Assembly: GCA_014584315.1 (NCBI GenBank)
Contig: JACTNA010000030.1
Location: 40,684-104,683 of the forward strand
Length of the DNA: 64,000 bases
Origin: Planctomycetota bacterium
Lineage (GTDB): Bacteria > Planctomycetota > Phycisphaerae > Phycisphaerales > UBA1924
Reading direction: 5' to 3'
Made by a program: the position numbers and the translations under genes. This document shows positions 49,001-55,367 of this stretch, one piece after another. Position 1 is the stretch's first letter. Each line of letters begins with the position of its first letter. Below the pieces are notes generated by a model. The model did not search any database. It was not told the DNA's origin and worked only from the letters and a program-made list of their open reading frames with translations.

Positions 49001-49769
49001 CCTTGAGCGCGGTCACGGCCTGCTCCGCGTTCGCGTGGCGCAGCCGGAACAACTCGAACGCCGAGTCCACCGGCCGCTGCGCGTCGATCAGCCCGATCAC
49101 GTCGCGCAAACGCACGCACTGCGCCGCCGTCTCAACAAGGATCAGCATGTTCTGCGCTTCGACCGCCGTCACCGCGCCGAACGGCGCGAGCAGCGGCTTG
49201 ATCTGCTCGGCCACGACCGTCGCCCGAGAGTTCTGCAGCGGGATCATCACCGTCAGGATCTGGTCCGGCGTGATCCCCGCCGGGATCAGCGACGCGTCGA
49301 ACACCTCGCTCGGCTTCTTCACCGCGTCCGCCAGCGTCGAGAGGTACAGGTAGTTCTCCTCACGCCGCAGCATCACCCCGTGCATCCGCAGGTTCAGGTT
49401 CAGAATGCTCAGCGCATCGGCGAACGAGTACTCCGTCCGACCCCCGACCCACGTCATCGCCCCTGCGGGGACCGCCGCCTCGCGCACGATCGGCAGCCCC
49501 GTTGTCCGCGAGAAGTAATCCAGCACCTGGTCGAACGGCGTGTCCTTGAACACGAACCCCACGCGCCGGTCCTCCGGCCGCGCGGGCTGCGCCTCCGGCT
49601 GGGCCGCCGGCGCAGCGGGAGCCGCCTGCGTCGCCGCCGGCGCCGCCGCCTCAGGCGCGACGATCGCCTCGGGCGGCTCCGCTTCCTGCGCGAAGACGGA
49701 GCACGCCCCCCCAGCCGCTGCGAAGAGGGACGCCGCCACCATCAGTCGTCTCTGTGCCTGCCGGGCCAT
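37023..49769 (-). CDS. gspD: Giant secretin with about 45 N1-type modules
   Basis: A 4,248-aa outer-membrane secretin, roughly six times the usual length. A Sec signal peptide ends near SVFAQ (residue 27), followed by an Ala/Pro linker (about 28-62) and an N0/STN domain (about 64-140; VGFVFKDTPFDQVLDYFSRTTG). From about 160 to 3915 there are about 45 tandem modules of 66-135 residues, each reading (V/I)-x-x-L-x-(H/N)-A-x-A, a helix, a variable loop, then T-N-(S/A)-L-(I/V)-V-x-A and a helix ending near (V/I)xxLD. The secretin core follows (about 3916-4145; EVLSRPQVTVRNNEIARI, GQTVVIGGLI, FGHLPVVGGLFR, ELLVILTPRIV), then a Pro/Asp-rich tail. The start at 49769 follows AAGGAG. Modules are strongly diverged, so this is old expansion, not a recent repeat array. 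One uninterrupted frame spans 12.7 kb. Confidence 0.9.
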   Translation of the reverse strand: MARQAQRRLMVAASLFAAAGGACSVFAQEAEPPEAIVAPEAAAPAATQAAPAAPAAQPEAQPARPEDRRVGFVFKDTPFDQVLDYFSRTTGLPIVREAAVPAGAMTWVGGRTEYSFADALSILNLNLRMHGVMLRREENYLYLSTLADAVKKPSEVFDASLIPAGITPDQILTVMIPLQNSRATVVAEQIKPLLAPFGAVTAVEAQNMLILVETAAQCVRLRDVIGLIDAQRPVDSAFELFRLRHANAEQAVTALKGLVGQRVVKQIINPQDGKVRTLEEIDIAGLSLEADKRTNSVIAVGPEARLQTVRELITIIDVPGDGLAGDRQMMTFALETITPDEASQRLSALFASVPQESKPVVVPLGTVNKVSVVASPALLMQATALIGEIDPAAATGQARQPAAENVGRVVRLEHVEAPRVEQILSRMLTPRQQSAVRYTATPDGRGLLVSGPPADVAALEGLIAGLDVRSGADVDVRVVRIATGDPAAMLARAQELDAATGEAERDPVRATLDAASRTATLIGSRAGLARFEQLLRTAESAVVAEVESRAYALKTAVPSQLGQRVERLARPLLMPDDGSAYHEPSFEPLDELDTLVVRALPSQHGVLERLISQLDAEEPGRREFRVVPAGAGDPSKVRSRVEELLARLNEGLPREQQGRVEIEIDAVSGNLLVMGDAAGMQQFSSVIGQVQQLISPVREVRMIELKLASVRDVVAFLDEMASASESLIIQGGPKPVFEPIESTNSLLVAAQPSQLAVIEQLVRSVDARQAGERPPLRILRLRSTDAGNLAQVLQSSFDQRTPEERSKQPVSVRADDPTNTLIVSAHPDLLPEIEAIVEQLNETQALDAEGREIRIFPLAWARAEELAQTIDQMYPEPPMPIDPRTRLPRPDLRLPKEITVRADRATNSLIVDAPGKRLAGFEQIVRSLDQQHRGDDAEVRTYRLERADLEAVARTLRELSSSGAFRVGSRTPVTVSTEPATRSLVVSGPSAVFADVERVLQEIGQAPDRPATTLKMYALKHARAERLQPLLRDLLATRLRDEEERAGRSPAAADALLNVSSHEGSNTLIISAPEAIQQIAEELVRALDTEAATAGRRVIRVTPLSYADASAVAQTLTATIPSMELPGGGDVRVIAATGSNALILSGAEADLRKVEELVAPLDVRPVDPQTMGVETFALEHADATQIAQTVERLLVQQQETDPRILTLQLRYARTPELFRRPTIRVEAEQRTNSLIVSAPAETLDLARTIIRRLDEPVEATGRVVETFTPARAAAGELAQTVARIVNQTVPQGRRAMELTPDARSGSIVAVGTQEQVAEAVRLMAEFDDRVPAVPQTELAVVELRHADARAVAGTVESLVSDRTRWPAELVRAERAGVSVASPRVNADAQANRLVISAPSVLVPMARQLVETLDQPAASRSVQVAVFRFERGQAATAAEALRAALTAQAQPGEPTPTVTPEPASNSVIVAASSERLAQAGELVREMDATVEPDRVSVRTVFLRHARAETVAPIVEQVLMRESTMEMLPEWQRWQYLLRGSDEERTAKVRVAAERRLNAVVVSASPATLELAEQVIAQLDAPPEGGPDGERLVRVIPLVNADATTLAQNLEAVFADEADGRQPPTIRVDAGGNALIVRATATQMQTVDRLARELDAATLTTSRQMRMIPIDRSRADAQLMAATLKRLLEQQGGVKVEIISTEELLEGGQGEEGKGESRSDAGFRPAPTLTGGPVGALAWAVGSAVFAQPEVQAEEPTVRIAVDPASNSLVVVGSPRLTERVLELARLIEQQMPAEPTSVRIVTLPSAADARAIQQLVSQTVNNVGRVSAENPGGFTGRVAVAPDPSETALIVWANDTDFQTVGRLIASLASLEAQRSLTVKIYPLANVTATGAVSAIQDLFQISPRGRQAQRLRGLDLTVVAPGEQPVRGAVDPAFVTVTPDPGGTSVIVAAPDEAIGLIDGLISLLDQSPVADRLAIRRYSLENARATELSPTLQQLFEAQRQGPGANDLPRARFIADDRTNSMLVTASASQHEEIVRLLAAADVRQAEDGLSLAILPLAHAQPSTVQRIVEQVLIGRDPGRRERIQISAEDQSGLLVVRASEEDLGDVRAVVAEVDTSKVADLPVRAIKLQNADAQTVSQALRQFYQDRAQATQRAGRRAGPGVAITGDRRSGTVVIAASDEDFEQLRSLASTFDEAAPSKEMRFNIVQLQHVRVTDIGDTITEIAWELQYERMPWFGGRQDAASEDKLFVSPNEHTNSIVVMGQGETMATMERIIAALDQPRSDLTALVVRAVPVRNADPQALANVIQRSMVTPGWRTWRGPDPDAVTVEVDRRRRTLILVGKGAKIEQAQAYIEQLDTASGRPDQVIESIRLEHAQADRAGNSLRQFFLERARAEGLPEDSMSIIGSRDGNVLLVSADPVSMAMVRDMVAQLDQPELGPDRRREMYYLQNTNVADAANVLREQFPATGRAEDRVIVTAQPSTNSLIVSAPGKVFAQVDGLVAMLDEVRQVGSIVTISLEKARVQEVVEALRAALPENLKVKITPVVRSNSIMLTGSDDAIAQVQEHVRRLDVEPEQQMQQFRVVRLEHALATDVRFTLNLLLRNRPRGTGEPDPSIDFNSIDNTLSILATPDQMRQITEMIAQLDVPSGPGRKTEFVKLEFADAEQTAKALGVFYGRFAAEATTAGARNATIIADPTSNSLVISADEGEWENIRALLGKLDTEEYDTSRQLVVIPLKHADATSVARALNEGFRAQIQDQAMAEQLRRAQDQANRGVRQDERAAALPPPVLVSAEGTPSVSAEVFTNSLIVSAGRQELLRIERVVEQLDVPGFAEMPEPTVIPIDAGKASQVASAIREMFQTDRIRRTGPGAVLVYGDDASNALIVRAEGTELAQIKALAQAIVSGSGLRVSPHVLRLTSIPAARLQQTIRATFTPAAQQLGETLSVEVDRTTNSLVIAASPGIYEQIERVVRELDTPAIAPEGVDQPIGAGGIAPGVFIIDVQHNSPEAVRQMLEQMGVTRPPQGDRPGVVSEPVTLIPLKTRQALAVIAGAHDGQVIVGLVRALDAAPADATQHAAVIQLRLASADALVQTLRAMLDPSQQASGSSQAAALVEHVRRLNLRPTGLDEGRLELDLSKPIRLVPDVQSNAVVIASTEANVRVMESVVRSLDTLPIGDSVVVRIFPLENSAAVRVRGIIEQLFSQGEALRRLPGTQRRGLPVTTTGQALAGEIAVSVDERTNALIVAGREEAVALVEVLIRDLDDDRAERWVEPTIIRLEHADARTVAATLRSVLVDSAASTPEIAALRNQAARLRMVQRGGDPMDPASRIESDIFAPLVGLSITPETDLNSIIVVGTPANLRLVNELVAQLDVELAAAGNLVRFFPLKHALADRVGAIIGDVFRQREQAGSLRQEDRLVISSDLRTNSLIVATSQRSFEVVGSLIESLDTADASYSVGLHVIPVPDGNVTQLAASLERLMRDRIAATQRAGSVQSPADVFSIVPDATNNLLILACSDENLQLVKDFIEALRNDANAILRGERVALIQLKAARAADAVQSINSLYVQRENERRGPGSVLVVPNPRLNALIVSGTQEDVNVIRGLVERLDTNEIATVQDVRRIELKSANAIEVVQLIQGVLAGRSLSGAAGGQAVRLRYFRDQVAEGAEGLAGREMTEAEVDDFIREQVRITPDLRTNSVMVAAPTQIVDLVSAIVSDLDMSRAGSRKIEHYRLVNADARAMATLLRDLFNLQQQGDRLVLIPTGLPGAEDDPTLSGLGRTNVTAVPDVRQELSITIDARTNSLLVSGTEEYLELVGDVVRELDSIQANEREQMVVHLANARAMDVEQTLQGYFQSEADRLQRTLSAEMQGSASRQLENEVTIVGDEKSNKLLISASPRYLDTVERIVRELDAAPPQVMIQVLLAEVSLDAENTWGFDVRVGGDTGLGNDAYKIGVFAAGTGVSSAIGTPNIAVSSLDFELLIRALEVQGKLEVLSRPQVTVRNNEIARIQVGEDIGLVSAFDRSDTGNVRSDVERREIGIILQVVPTISPDGFVRMDIRPEISTLSQREIQISENLSSPVINVRKVETTVAVMDGQTVVIGGLIQTTAEERENRIPFFGHLPVVGGLFRSNVMQNQKTELLVILTPRIVPGGSGSIERYQRLSDGEIMRISDPQRVIDALDDTEVPKRLSPQPMDEFPADAPKFPADRRPGEPDADSMSPVSSGVDWESVPRFPADRARREETTDDGR

Positions 49770-49827
49770 GGACTCGCTCCTTCTGCCAACGAACGCCGCC
49801 CTCCGGCGGCCGCCTCGGCTAGTAGCC

Positions 49828-49833
49828 ACTATA
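49828..49833 (-). promoter_or_regulatory. -10-like element ahead of the secretin gene
   Basis: In the 85-bp gap before the secretin gene the minus strand reads TATAGT at 49828-49833, directly after a small perfect hairpin (CCGAA-GGT-TTCGG). No matching -35 was found. It may allow separate expression of the giant gene; evidence is weak. Confidence 0.25.
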
Positions 49834-49854
49834 CCGAAACCTTCGGCAACCGGC

Positions 49855-50835
49855 TCACTGGACCGGCTGCCGTTGCGCAAGTGTCTCATTCAACAGGACT
49901 TGGAACGCCTGCTCCCCGATCCTGAACACGGCCTTCTCGCCGCCCGCCTCGACCAGCACCGCGTCCAGCACCCCCTCGCCCGGCCGCAGTGATCTCCACT
50001 CCCCGCTCTTAATGTTCACGAGCCACGCCTCGACTTGCCCCCCGGCCGACACCACCGCATTCAAACGCCACACGTCGTACGGCGGGGGCGGCGGCGGAGG
50101 CGGAGGCCGATCCGCCTGCCTCTGCTCCTGACGCGGCGGCCGGACCGGCTCCGGCTTCGGCGGCGCGAACGCATTCCGCGCTGCCACCGCGACCACCAAC
50201 CGCTGCGCCTCTTCTCCAGGCTCGACGATCATCGGCGGCGTCGTGTCGCCGTCCTTCGCCACGTCCGGCAGCACGACCGTCTGCACCAACAGCCGCAGCT
50301 CGAACTGCTGTCGGTCCTCCGACTCCGGCCTGATCGAGAACGAGGCGACGCGCGCCACCCACGGCTGCGCCTGCGCCAACGCGATCGCCCGCGTCACCTG
50401 CTCAAGCGTCCCCTTCGCTCGCAACTCGCCCGCCACCGTGTAGAAGTCCGGGACACGCAACTGATCGCGCGTGAAGTCCCGCACCCGCTCGCGCGCCGCC
50501 GGGTTCCCCTCGGGCACGGGCCGGTTCTGCGTGACCACGACGTCACCCAGCCCCGCCGCCGTCGCGATCGCGCTCAGCCCCGTGCGGAACCGATGCTCGA
50601 CGACTTCCGCCGAGGCGCCGAGCGTGCCCGATGCCTGCGCCGCCAGCCGCTCACGCACCTGGAACTCGTCCTCCATCTGATCCTCGAGCCACCTCGACGA
50701 CTTCTCGTAGGAGTCCAGCCTCGCCAGCCGCTCCGCCGCGGGTCTGGCGTAGAACCGCCCGTACCCCATGTACCCCAGCCAGCCCGCGATGGCCACGCCG
50801 ACCGCACCCGCGATGAGCCGACCCCGAGCCGTCAT
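49855..50835 (-). CDS. PilO/GspM-like protein fused to a PilP/GspC-like domain
   Basis: A 326-aa bitopic inner-membrane protein. A short cytoplasmic start and one helix (about residues 7-24, LIAGAVGVAIAGWLGYMGYG) lead to a coiled coil (about 35-75), then a ferredoxin-like PilO/GspM-type domain (about 100-215). A Pro-rich linker (nine prolines near residue 247) follows, then a small beta domain (about 250-326; WRLNAVVSAGGQVEAWLVN, LRPGEGVLDAVLVEAG) like PilP or the GspC homology region, which in known systems contacts the secretin N0 domain. The fusion would link the inner-membrane platform directly to the secretin. The assignment is by architecture; identity to named families is low. It starts with a 4-nt overlap with the previous gene. 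Confidence 0.65.
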   Translation of the reverse strand: MTARGRLIAGAVGVAIAGWLGYMGYGRFYARPAAERLARLDSYEKSSRWLEDQMEDEFQVRERLAAQASGTLGASAEVVEHRFRTGLSAIATAAGLGDVVVTQNRPVPEGNPAARERVRDFTRDQLRVPDFYTVAGELRAKGTLEQVTRAIALAQAQPWVARVASFSIRPESEDRQQFELRLLVQTVVLPDVAKDGDTTPPMIVEPGEEAQRLVVAVAARNAFAPPKPEPVRPPRQEQRQADRPPPPPPPPPYDVWRLNAVVSAGGQVEAWLVNIKSGEWRSLRPGEGVLDAVLVEAGGEKAVFRIGEQAFQVLLNETLAQRQPVQ

Positions 50836-52379
50836 CCGCCACCCCCCTCGGCAGCCGCGGCGTTCGAGTCTCCGCCGTTCGCGGGTCGATCCGGCCTCGC
50901 CAGCCCCGTCACCAGGGTGAAGTCGAACCGGTTCGGCACGTCCGGCCCCGTCGTGTCCACCCGGTAGACTCTGTCCTCCACCAGGCGCCCGCGCAACGCA
51001 TCCGCGGCCGCCCGCTGCTGCGACCGCCCCTGCAGCCTGAACCGCGATTCCTGCCGCTGCGACCACGCGCCGGTCGTGTACTGCCGCTCGCGCGACGCGA
51101 ACACGACCGACGCCTCGAGCGAGCCGTCGATCTGGTCGACCAGCGCGCTGCCGTCCGCCGGCACCTGGTCTCCGATCCACTCCAGGTGCGCCAGCCAGTC
51201 CACGCCAAGCCCCGACCACCGTTCGATGTGCTCCAGCCGAGCCTTCTGACGGACGTGCTGCGAGTATCGCTCCACCAGTTTCTCATTGCGCGTCTTTTCC
51301 GCCGAGATCCTCCCGTCCAGCGCGGCCAGCCGGTTCAGCCCCCACACGTACGCGCCGCCTCCGACGACGATGACCGCGAACACGCCCAGGAGCGCGACCT
51401 GCCGAACCCGCGCCGCCCGGTCCGGCGCACGCCTCGGATTCGCGAAGTCAAGCCATTCCCGCGACGCCAGTTGACCGACGAACAGGCCGATCAGCGGCAC
51501 CAGCGGGAGCACCGCCTCCGCGCGCCGCAACTCGTCCGGCAGATCAACCATCCCCGGCAGCCCGACCCGGGACCACGACAACTCAAGTTCCCGCCCGCAC
51601 GCCGCCCCCACCGCCTCCACGCGCGCCCCCGACCCGAGCACCGCCACGCACTCGACCTCCGCCGAGTCGCGCGTGCCGCGGTAACTCATCCACGTCCGTT
51701 TCGCCTCGACCGCCAGGCGCTGCGCGAACGCCGGGTCATCTCCGGCGGGCACGTCCACCCCGCGCGACGAGACCAGCCGACCCTCCTCGATCACCACCAG
51801 TTCGACCGCGTCGCCCGCGATCGCGACGCCGATCAGCGCGCCGTCCTGCCGGTGCGAGAGTTCCGCCAGCAGCGCGGCCGCCCCCTCGCCCCGGAGGTGA
51901 ATGCCCTTGACCCGAAGCCCCGCCGCCTTCGCCACCGCGCGGCACCACGTCACCTGGTCCCCCGGCAACGCCCCCGCCAGCACCGTGGTCTCCGCCGCGT
52001 CCGGCAGGTCGATCGGCAGGTAGTCGATCACCGCGCCCTGCATCGGCATCGTCAACTGCCGCGACATCTGGAGCGCAACCATCCCCGCCAGGTCCGCCTC
52101 CTCGCCGTCCTCAGGCCGCGGCAGCGTCAGGCGCTTCAACACCACGTTCGCCCGCGGCACCGCGAACACAGCCGCCCGCGCCGTGATCCCCGCGTCGCGC
52201 AGCGTCTGACGCAGCCACGCGCCGACGGCCGAGGCGTCCGCCCCGTCAATCTCGCGCGGCAGCCGCGCGTTCACCCACGCCTTGACCTGCACGCGGCCGC
52301 CGGAGACCTCGCCCCACACCGCAACCACGCCGTCGCGGTCCAGCGAGAGCACCACCGATGATTTGCGCCGCGTGTTCAT
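50832..52379 (-). CDS. PilM/GspL-like ATPase-fold domain fused to PilN
   Basis: A 515-aa protein that merges two assembly-platform components. Residues about 10-310 have the actin-like fold of PilM and cytoplasmic GspL (SVVLSLDRDGVVAVWGEV; LKRLTLPRP; GVAIAGDAVELVVIEEGRLV). A single helix (about 328-348, ALLGVFAVIVVGGGAYVWGL) leads to a coiled coil (about 350-385) and a PilN-like ferredoxin fold with a variable Ala/Gly-rich tail. The start at 52379 overlaps the gspK stop as ATGA; an upstream in-frame ATG (52406) is possible. In separate-gene systems PilM binds the N terminus of PilN; here the link is covalent, as in GspL. Confidence 0.7.
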   Translation of the reverse strand: MNTRRKSSVVLSLDRDGVVAVWGEVSGGRVQVKAWVNARLPREIDGADASAVGAWLRQTLRDAGITARAAVFAVPRANVVLKRLTLPRPEDGEEADLAGMVALQMSRQLTMPMQGAVIDYLPIDLPDAAETTVLAGALPGDQVTWCRAVAKAAGLRVKGIHLRGEGAAALLAELSHRQDGALIGVAIAGDAVELVVIEEGRLVSSRGVDVPAGDDPAFAQRLAVEAKRTWMSYRGTRDSAEVECVAVLGSGARVEAVGAACGRELELSWSRVGLPGMVDLPDELRRAEAVLPLVPLIGLFVGQLASREWLDFANPRRAPDRAARVRQVALLGVFAVIVVGGGAYVWGLNRLAALDGRISAEKTRNEKLVERYSQHVRQKARLEHIERWSGLGVDWLAHLEWIGDQVPADGSALVDQIDGSLEASVVFASRERQYTTGAWSQRQESRFRLQGRSQQRAAADALRGRLVEDRVYRVDTTGPDVPNRFDFTLVTGLARPDRPANGGDSNAAAAEGGGG

Positions 52380-53968
52380 CGGCTGCGCGCCCTCCGTGGC
52401 GTCCATCGGCCGATGCGGGGATCACCGCCGGCCGAGGGTGCGGCCTCTACGCCGGACGCGCGCGGGCCTCCGCCCGACACCGCCTCCGCGCCGCTCTCGC
52501 CATCGTACCCGAACCCGTCAACTCCCGCGACGGGATCCGCGCCCGTAGATTCCCTACCGCTCGCGGTCGAACTCGGCGACATCCGCGTCGGCTCGTCCGT
52601 CGCCCACCGTTCCCACTCCAGCGGCGGCAATCCAGACGCTGCGGCGGACACCTCGGGGTCTTCGAGCGGGTCCGGTTCCTCATCCGGCCACTCGTCCTGC
52701 GCCGACTCCGCCCGCCCCGCGTACAGCCGGCGCGCCAGCGGCAGCAACGTCACGTCCCGCATGTACGCCACCCGAGGCCGCTGCGACGACACGTCGATCA
52801 CCGCCTCCAACACCATCCGCTGACCGAGCGTCGCTTCGTCCCCAGGGCCAACCCATGACTCCGCCGGCGCGACCCCCGCCTCCAGCCGCACCCGCCACTG
52901 CATCGCCCGTGTCGTCAGCCACGGGACGGCCTCTTGGAACTGCTCCTCCGGAACGATCCCTTCCGCCGCCGGCCACGCCACGCTTGTGCGCTGCGATTCG
53001 TCCAGCCGCTCCCTCGCCGCCACGATCTCCTCCGCCATCGCCTCATCGATCCCCGGCACGCACGCCAACGCCTCGGCCGGCGCGGTGTTCAGGTCCACAC
53101 GCCCGAGCACGTAGTCGTCGTCGCTGGTGCACAGCGCGTCCAGGGCCTCGGCCCAGTCGCCGGGCGGCACCTGAAAGAACCGCATCACGCGCACGAAGTC
53201 CGACTCGGACCTGAACTCCGTGCCGTTCTTCATGATCTGTTCGACGCCCTGCGCCACGCCCTCGCCGAACCGATCCACGAGCGCGCTCCGAAGGCTGTCC
53301 GACCACGTCTGGTTCAGGTTCACGCGCTTGCGCCCGCGGTGCCGCAACGGGTCGCCCCCGGCCCCGCTCTGCACGTTCGGATCGAACGCGAACACCGTCA
53401 CGAGATCCGCGAGCGGCAGGGCGCCCACCTCTCCCGAGAACGACTCACCGTCCCCGCCCGCGTTCTCGCCGTACACCATCTCCGGCGTGAACCCGTCGAT
53501 CGACAGCAACTCGTCCACGCTCGCCAGCGGCCGCTCGGCCCTCGCCTCAACGATCCGCTTCGCCAGCGACTCCCCCACGCCCGGCAGCAGCGCGAGCATC
53601 GACTCCGTCGCCGTGTTCAGGTCCAGTTTCCCGCTCTCGCTCACGATCGGCACGCCGCCCGGCCCGCCCAGGTCGATCAGCCGCACCGTCCACCGCCGAC
53701 CGGCCTCGTCCGTGAACAACTCCCACTCTTCGGTCACGCGCGGCGATCGCCCGTCGAGCAACCCATCCCGCTGCGACGCCAACTCCGCCATCACCGCCTG
53801 CACCCCCGACCACGCCAGCGCCCGCGACTGCGCCCGAGTCACCGTCACTTCCGCCTCCGCGATCGACGCGTCCGCGCTGATCAGCACGGTCGCCGCAGCC
53901 AGCGCGCCCAGCGTGATCACGACCAGCACCGCGAACACCACGGTTCCTCGTCGCGCGGGCGTCCTCAT
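52376..53968 (-). CDS. gspK: Minor pseudopilin GspK
   Basis: GspK caps the type II pseudopilus. The 530-aa product has an N-terminal pilin-like helix (GTVVFAVLVVITLGALAAATVLI) that lacks the usual Glu5, as is normal for GspK. Two helix-hairpin-helix segments of ComEA type follow: SGKLDLNTATESMLALLPGVGESLAKRIV near residues 110-145 and RVDLNTAPAEALACVPGIDEAMAEEIV near 285-315. A long Ser/Pro/Asp-rich C-terminal region (about 440-530) is extra to the family and looks disordered. The start at 53968 overlaps the gspJ stop as ATGA. Confidence 0.85.
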   Translation of the reverse strand: MRTPARRGTVVFAVLVVITLGALAAATVLISADASIAEAEVTVTRAQSRALAWSGVQAVMAELASQRDGLLDGRSPRVTEEWELFTDEAGRRWTVRLIDLGGPGGVPIVSESGKLDLNTATESMLALLPGVGESLAKRIVEARAERPLASVDELLSIDGFTPEMVYGENAGGDGESFSGEVGALPLADLVTVFAFDPNVQSGAGGDPLRHRGRKRVNLNQTWSDSLRSALVDRFGEGVAQGVEQIMKNGTEFRSESDFVRVMRFFQVPPGDWAEALDALCTSDDDYVLGRVDLNTAPAEALACVPGIDEAMAEEIVAARERLDESQRTSVAWPAAEGIVPEEQFQEAVPWLTTRAMQWRVRLEAGVAPAESWVGPGDEATLGQRMVLEAVIDVSSQRPRVAYMRDVTLLPLARRLYAGRAESAQDEWPDEEPDPLEDPEVSAAASGLPPLEWERWATDEPTRMSPSSTASGRESTGADPVAGVDGFGYDGESGAEAVSGGGPRASGVEAAPSAGGDPRIGRWTPRRARSR

Positions 53969-54729
53969 CGCGACTCCCTCCACGCCGCCGAAGGCCCGTC
54001 GGGCACGATGATCACGCGCACCCGGTCCGGCTCGCGCTCCGGCAGGTCCGAAGGCTCGACCTCATCCTCCCACCCCGTCGGATCGTCGAACGACACGGGC
54101 AGCGCGAACGGGTCTTCCCCGTCCCACTCCACCTCCGCCTCGTCCGTCGGCGGGCCCGACTCCTCCTCGATCGCCGGCGCCGCGGGCGGATCGCCCGGTC
54201 TGCGGAACCAGAGCGCAACCTCGACCGCCACCGGCAGGTCGCCCGCGGCCTTGCTGTCGAACGAGTCCCGCCACGAACGCCCGTCGAAGTACCGCAAGCG
54301 CAACGCCGACACGCCCTCGGCCACCACTTCGTCCGCCCCCCCCCCGGGGTCGTCGCCCGACCACCGCCGCAGGCTCACGCGCCCGGACGCCTCGTCGAAG
54401 CGCACCGCAAGCCCCTGCTCGTCGCCGAGCGTGCCCGACGCCGTTCCGCCGCGCAGGGTCGGCCGCACCCCGCGCGACACGACCCGCACCGACGCCCGAT
54501 CACCCTCGATGCCGGCCTCCCCCTGCCCGTCCGCGGCGATCGCCGTCAGGAAATCCGCCTCCAGCCGCTCCAGCAGCAGCGTGCCCGAGCGCACCTCGCC
54601 GCTGAGCGCGAGCAGCGTGTCGCGCCGCTCCAGCGCGTTCCAGAAGAACGACATCACCGCTCCCGAGAGCGCGAGCAACAGCACGATCGCCACCAGCGTC
54701 TCCATCAGCGTGAACGCCCGCCGCCTCAT
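53965..54729 (-). CDS. gspJ: Minor pseudopilin GspJ
   Basis: A 254-aa prepilin with leader and helix MRRRAFTLMETLVAIVLLLA, cleavage before Phe and Glu at position 5. The globular part (GTLLLERLEADFLTAIA; VSLRRWSGDDPGG; ALRLRYFDGRSWRDSFDS; LPVAVEVALWF) follows the GspJ pattern of helix then beta sheet. An acidic Pro-rich segment (about 200-240) is added near the C terminus. Start and stop both have 4-nt overlaps with neighbours. Confidence 0.83.
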   Translation of the reverse strand: MRRRAFTLMETLVAIVLLLALSGAVMSFFWNALERRDTLLALSGEVRSGTLLLERLEADFLTAIAADGQGEAGIEGDRASVRVVSRGVRPTLRGGTASGTLGDEQGLAVRFDEASGRVSLRRWSGDDPGGGADEVVAEGVSALRLRYFDGRSWRDSFDSKAAGDLPVAVEVALWFRRPGDPPAAPAIEEESGPPTDEAEVEWDGEDPFALPVSFDDPTGWEDEVEPSDLPEREPDRVRVIIVPDGPSAAWRESR

Positions 54730-55367
54730 GGCCGCCCCCCCCCGGTCCCCGCGCCGCCCGGCGGCCGCGCCGGCGGGTCGAACCGCCCCGGGCGGTCCAG
54801 CGGGCTTTCACGCTCGAACGGGTCCGGCCGATTGAACCGCTCCTCGCGCTCCCGCTCGCGCTCCCCGCGCCGGATCGCGTCCATCAACTCGTCCTCGGCC
54901 CCGACCTCATCCTCCGCCAACGCGCCCAGCCGGACCAACTGGTGCAGCGTGTACGACGCCAGCGTCGCCCCCGTCGGCGAGACCTTCAGCGACGTCACCC
55001 GCACGTGCGTCAACTCCGGGAACCCCGACGGCGAGGTCTCTACCACCAGCTCCCACCCCGTCCCCGAGGGGGGGGCGTCCGCGAACGCACCCGACTCCTC
55101 CGCCCGCTCGCTCTCGTGCCACGCGGGAACAGGCCCGTTCAGCGTCGCCGGCGACGCCACCCCGGCCTCGATCTCCGACATCGCCGTCCGCGCCAGGTCC
55201 ACCGCCAGCGCGGCGTCCCGCACGCGCTCCAGCGCGGTCGTCCCCTGCGTCAGCGCGGCGAGGATCGCCATCGCCGCCATCGCGAACATCGCCAGCGACA
55301 GGATCACTTCCAGCAGCAGCGCGCCCCGCCGCGCGACGAACCCGCCATGGAGCCGACGGGCGTTCAA
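54726..55367 (-). CDS. gspI: Minor pseudopilin GspI, TTG start
   Basis: A 213-aa prepilin whose helix reads RRGALLLEVILSLAMFAMAAMAILA, with Glu at the pilin position (the residue at the cleavage site is not the usual Phe). No ATG or GTG is available near the start of this helix in frame. The TTG at 55367 overlaps the gspH stop as TTGA, matching the 4-nt overlaps of the rest of the operon, so I take it as the start. The C-terminal third is very Arg/Glu/Pro-rich and probably disordered, an addition to the normal GspI length of about 125. Confidence 0.72.
   Translation of the reverse strand: MNARRLHGGFVARRGALLLEVILSLAMFAMAAMAILAALTQGTTALERVRDAALAVDLARTAMSEIEAGVASPATLNGPVPAWHESERAEESGAFADAPPSGTGWELVVETSPSGFPELTHVRVTSLKVSPTGATLASYTLHQLVRLGALAEDEVGAEDELMDAIRRGEREREREERFNRPDPFERESPLDRPGRFDPPARPPGGAGTGGGRP

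Noticed and set aside
37023..49769. Assembly duplication as the source of the giant secretin
   Set aside because: The modules differ widely in length and sequence, with no near-identical neighbouring units, so they do not look like misassembled copies.
44703..49925. A 1,740-codon open frame on the strand opposite the secretin gene (and a 1,261-codon one at 37248-41033)
   Set aside because: They are shadows of the high-GC coding strand: Arg/His/Pro/Leu-rich with no domain pattern, while the opposite frame has clear secretin modules.
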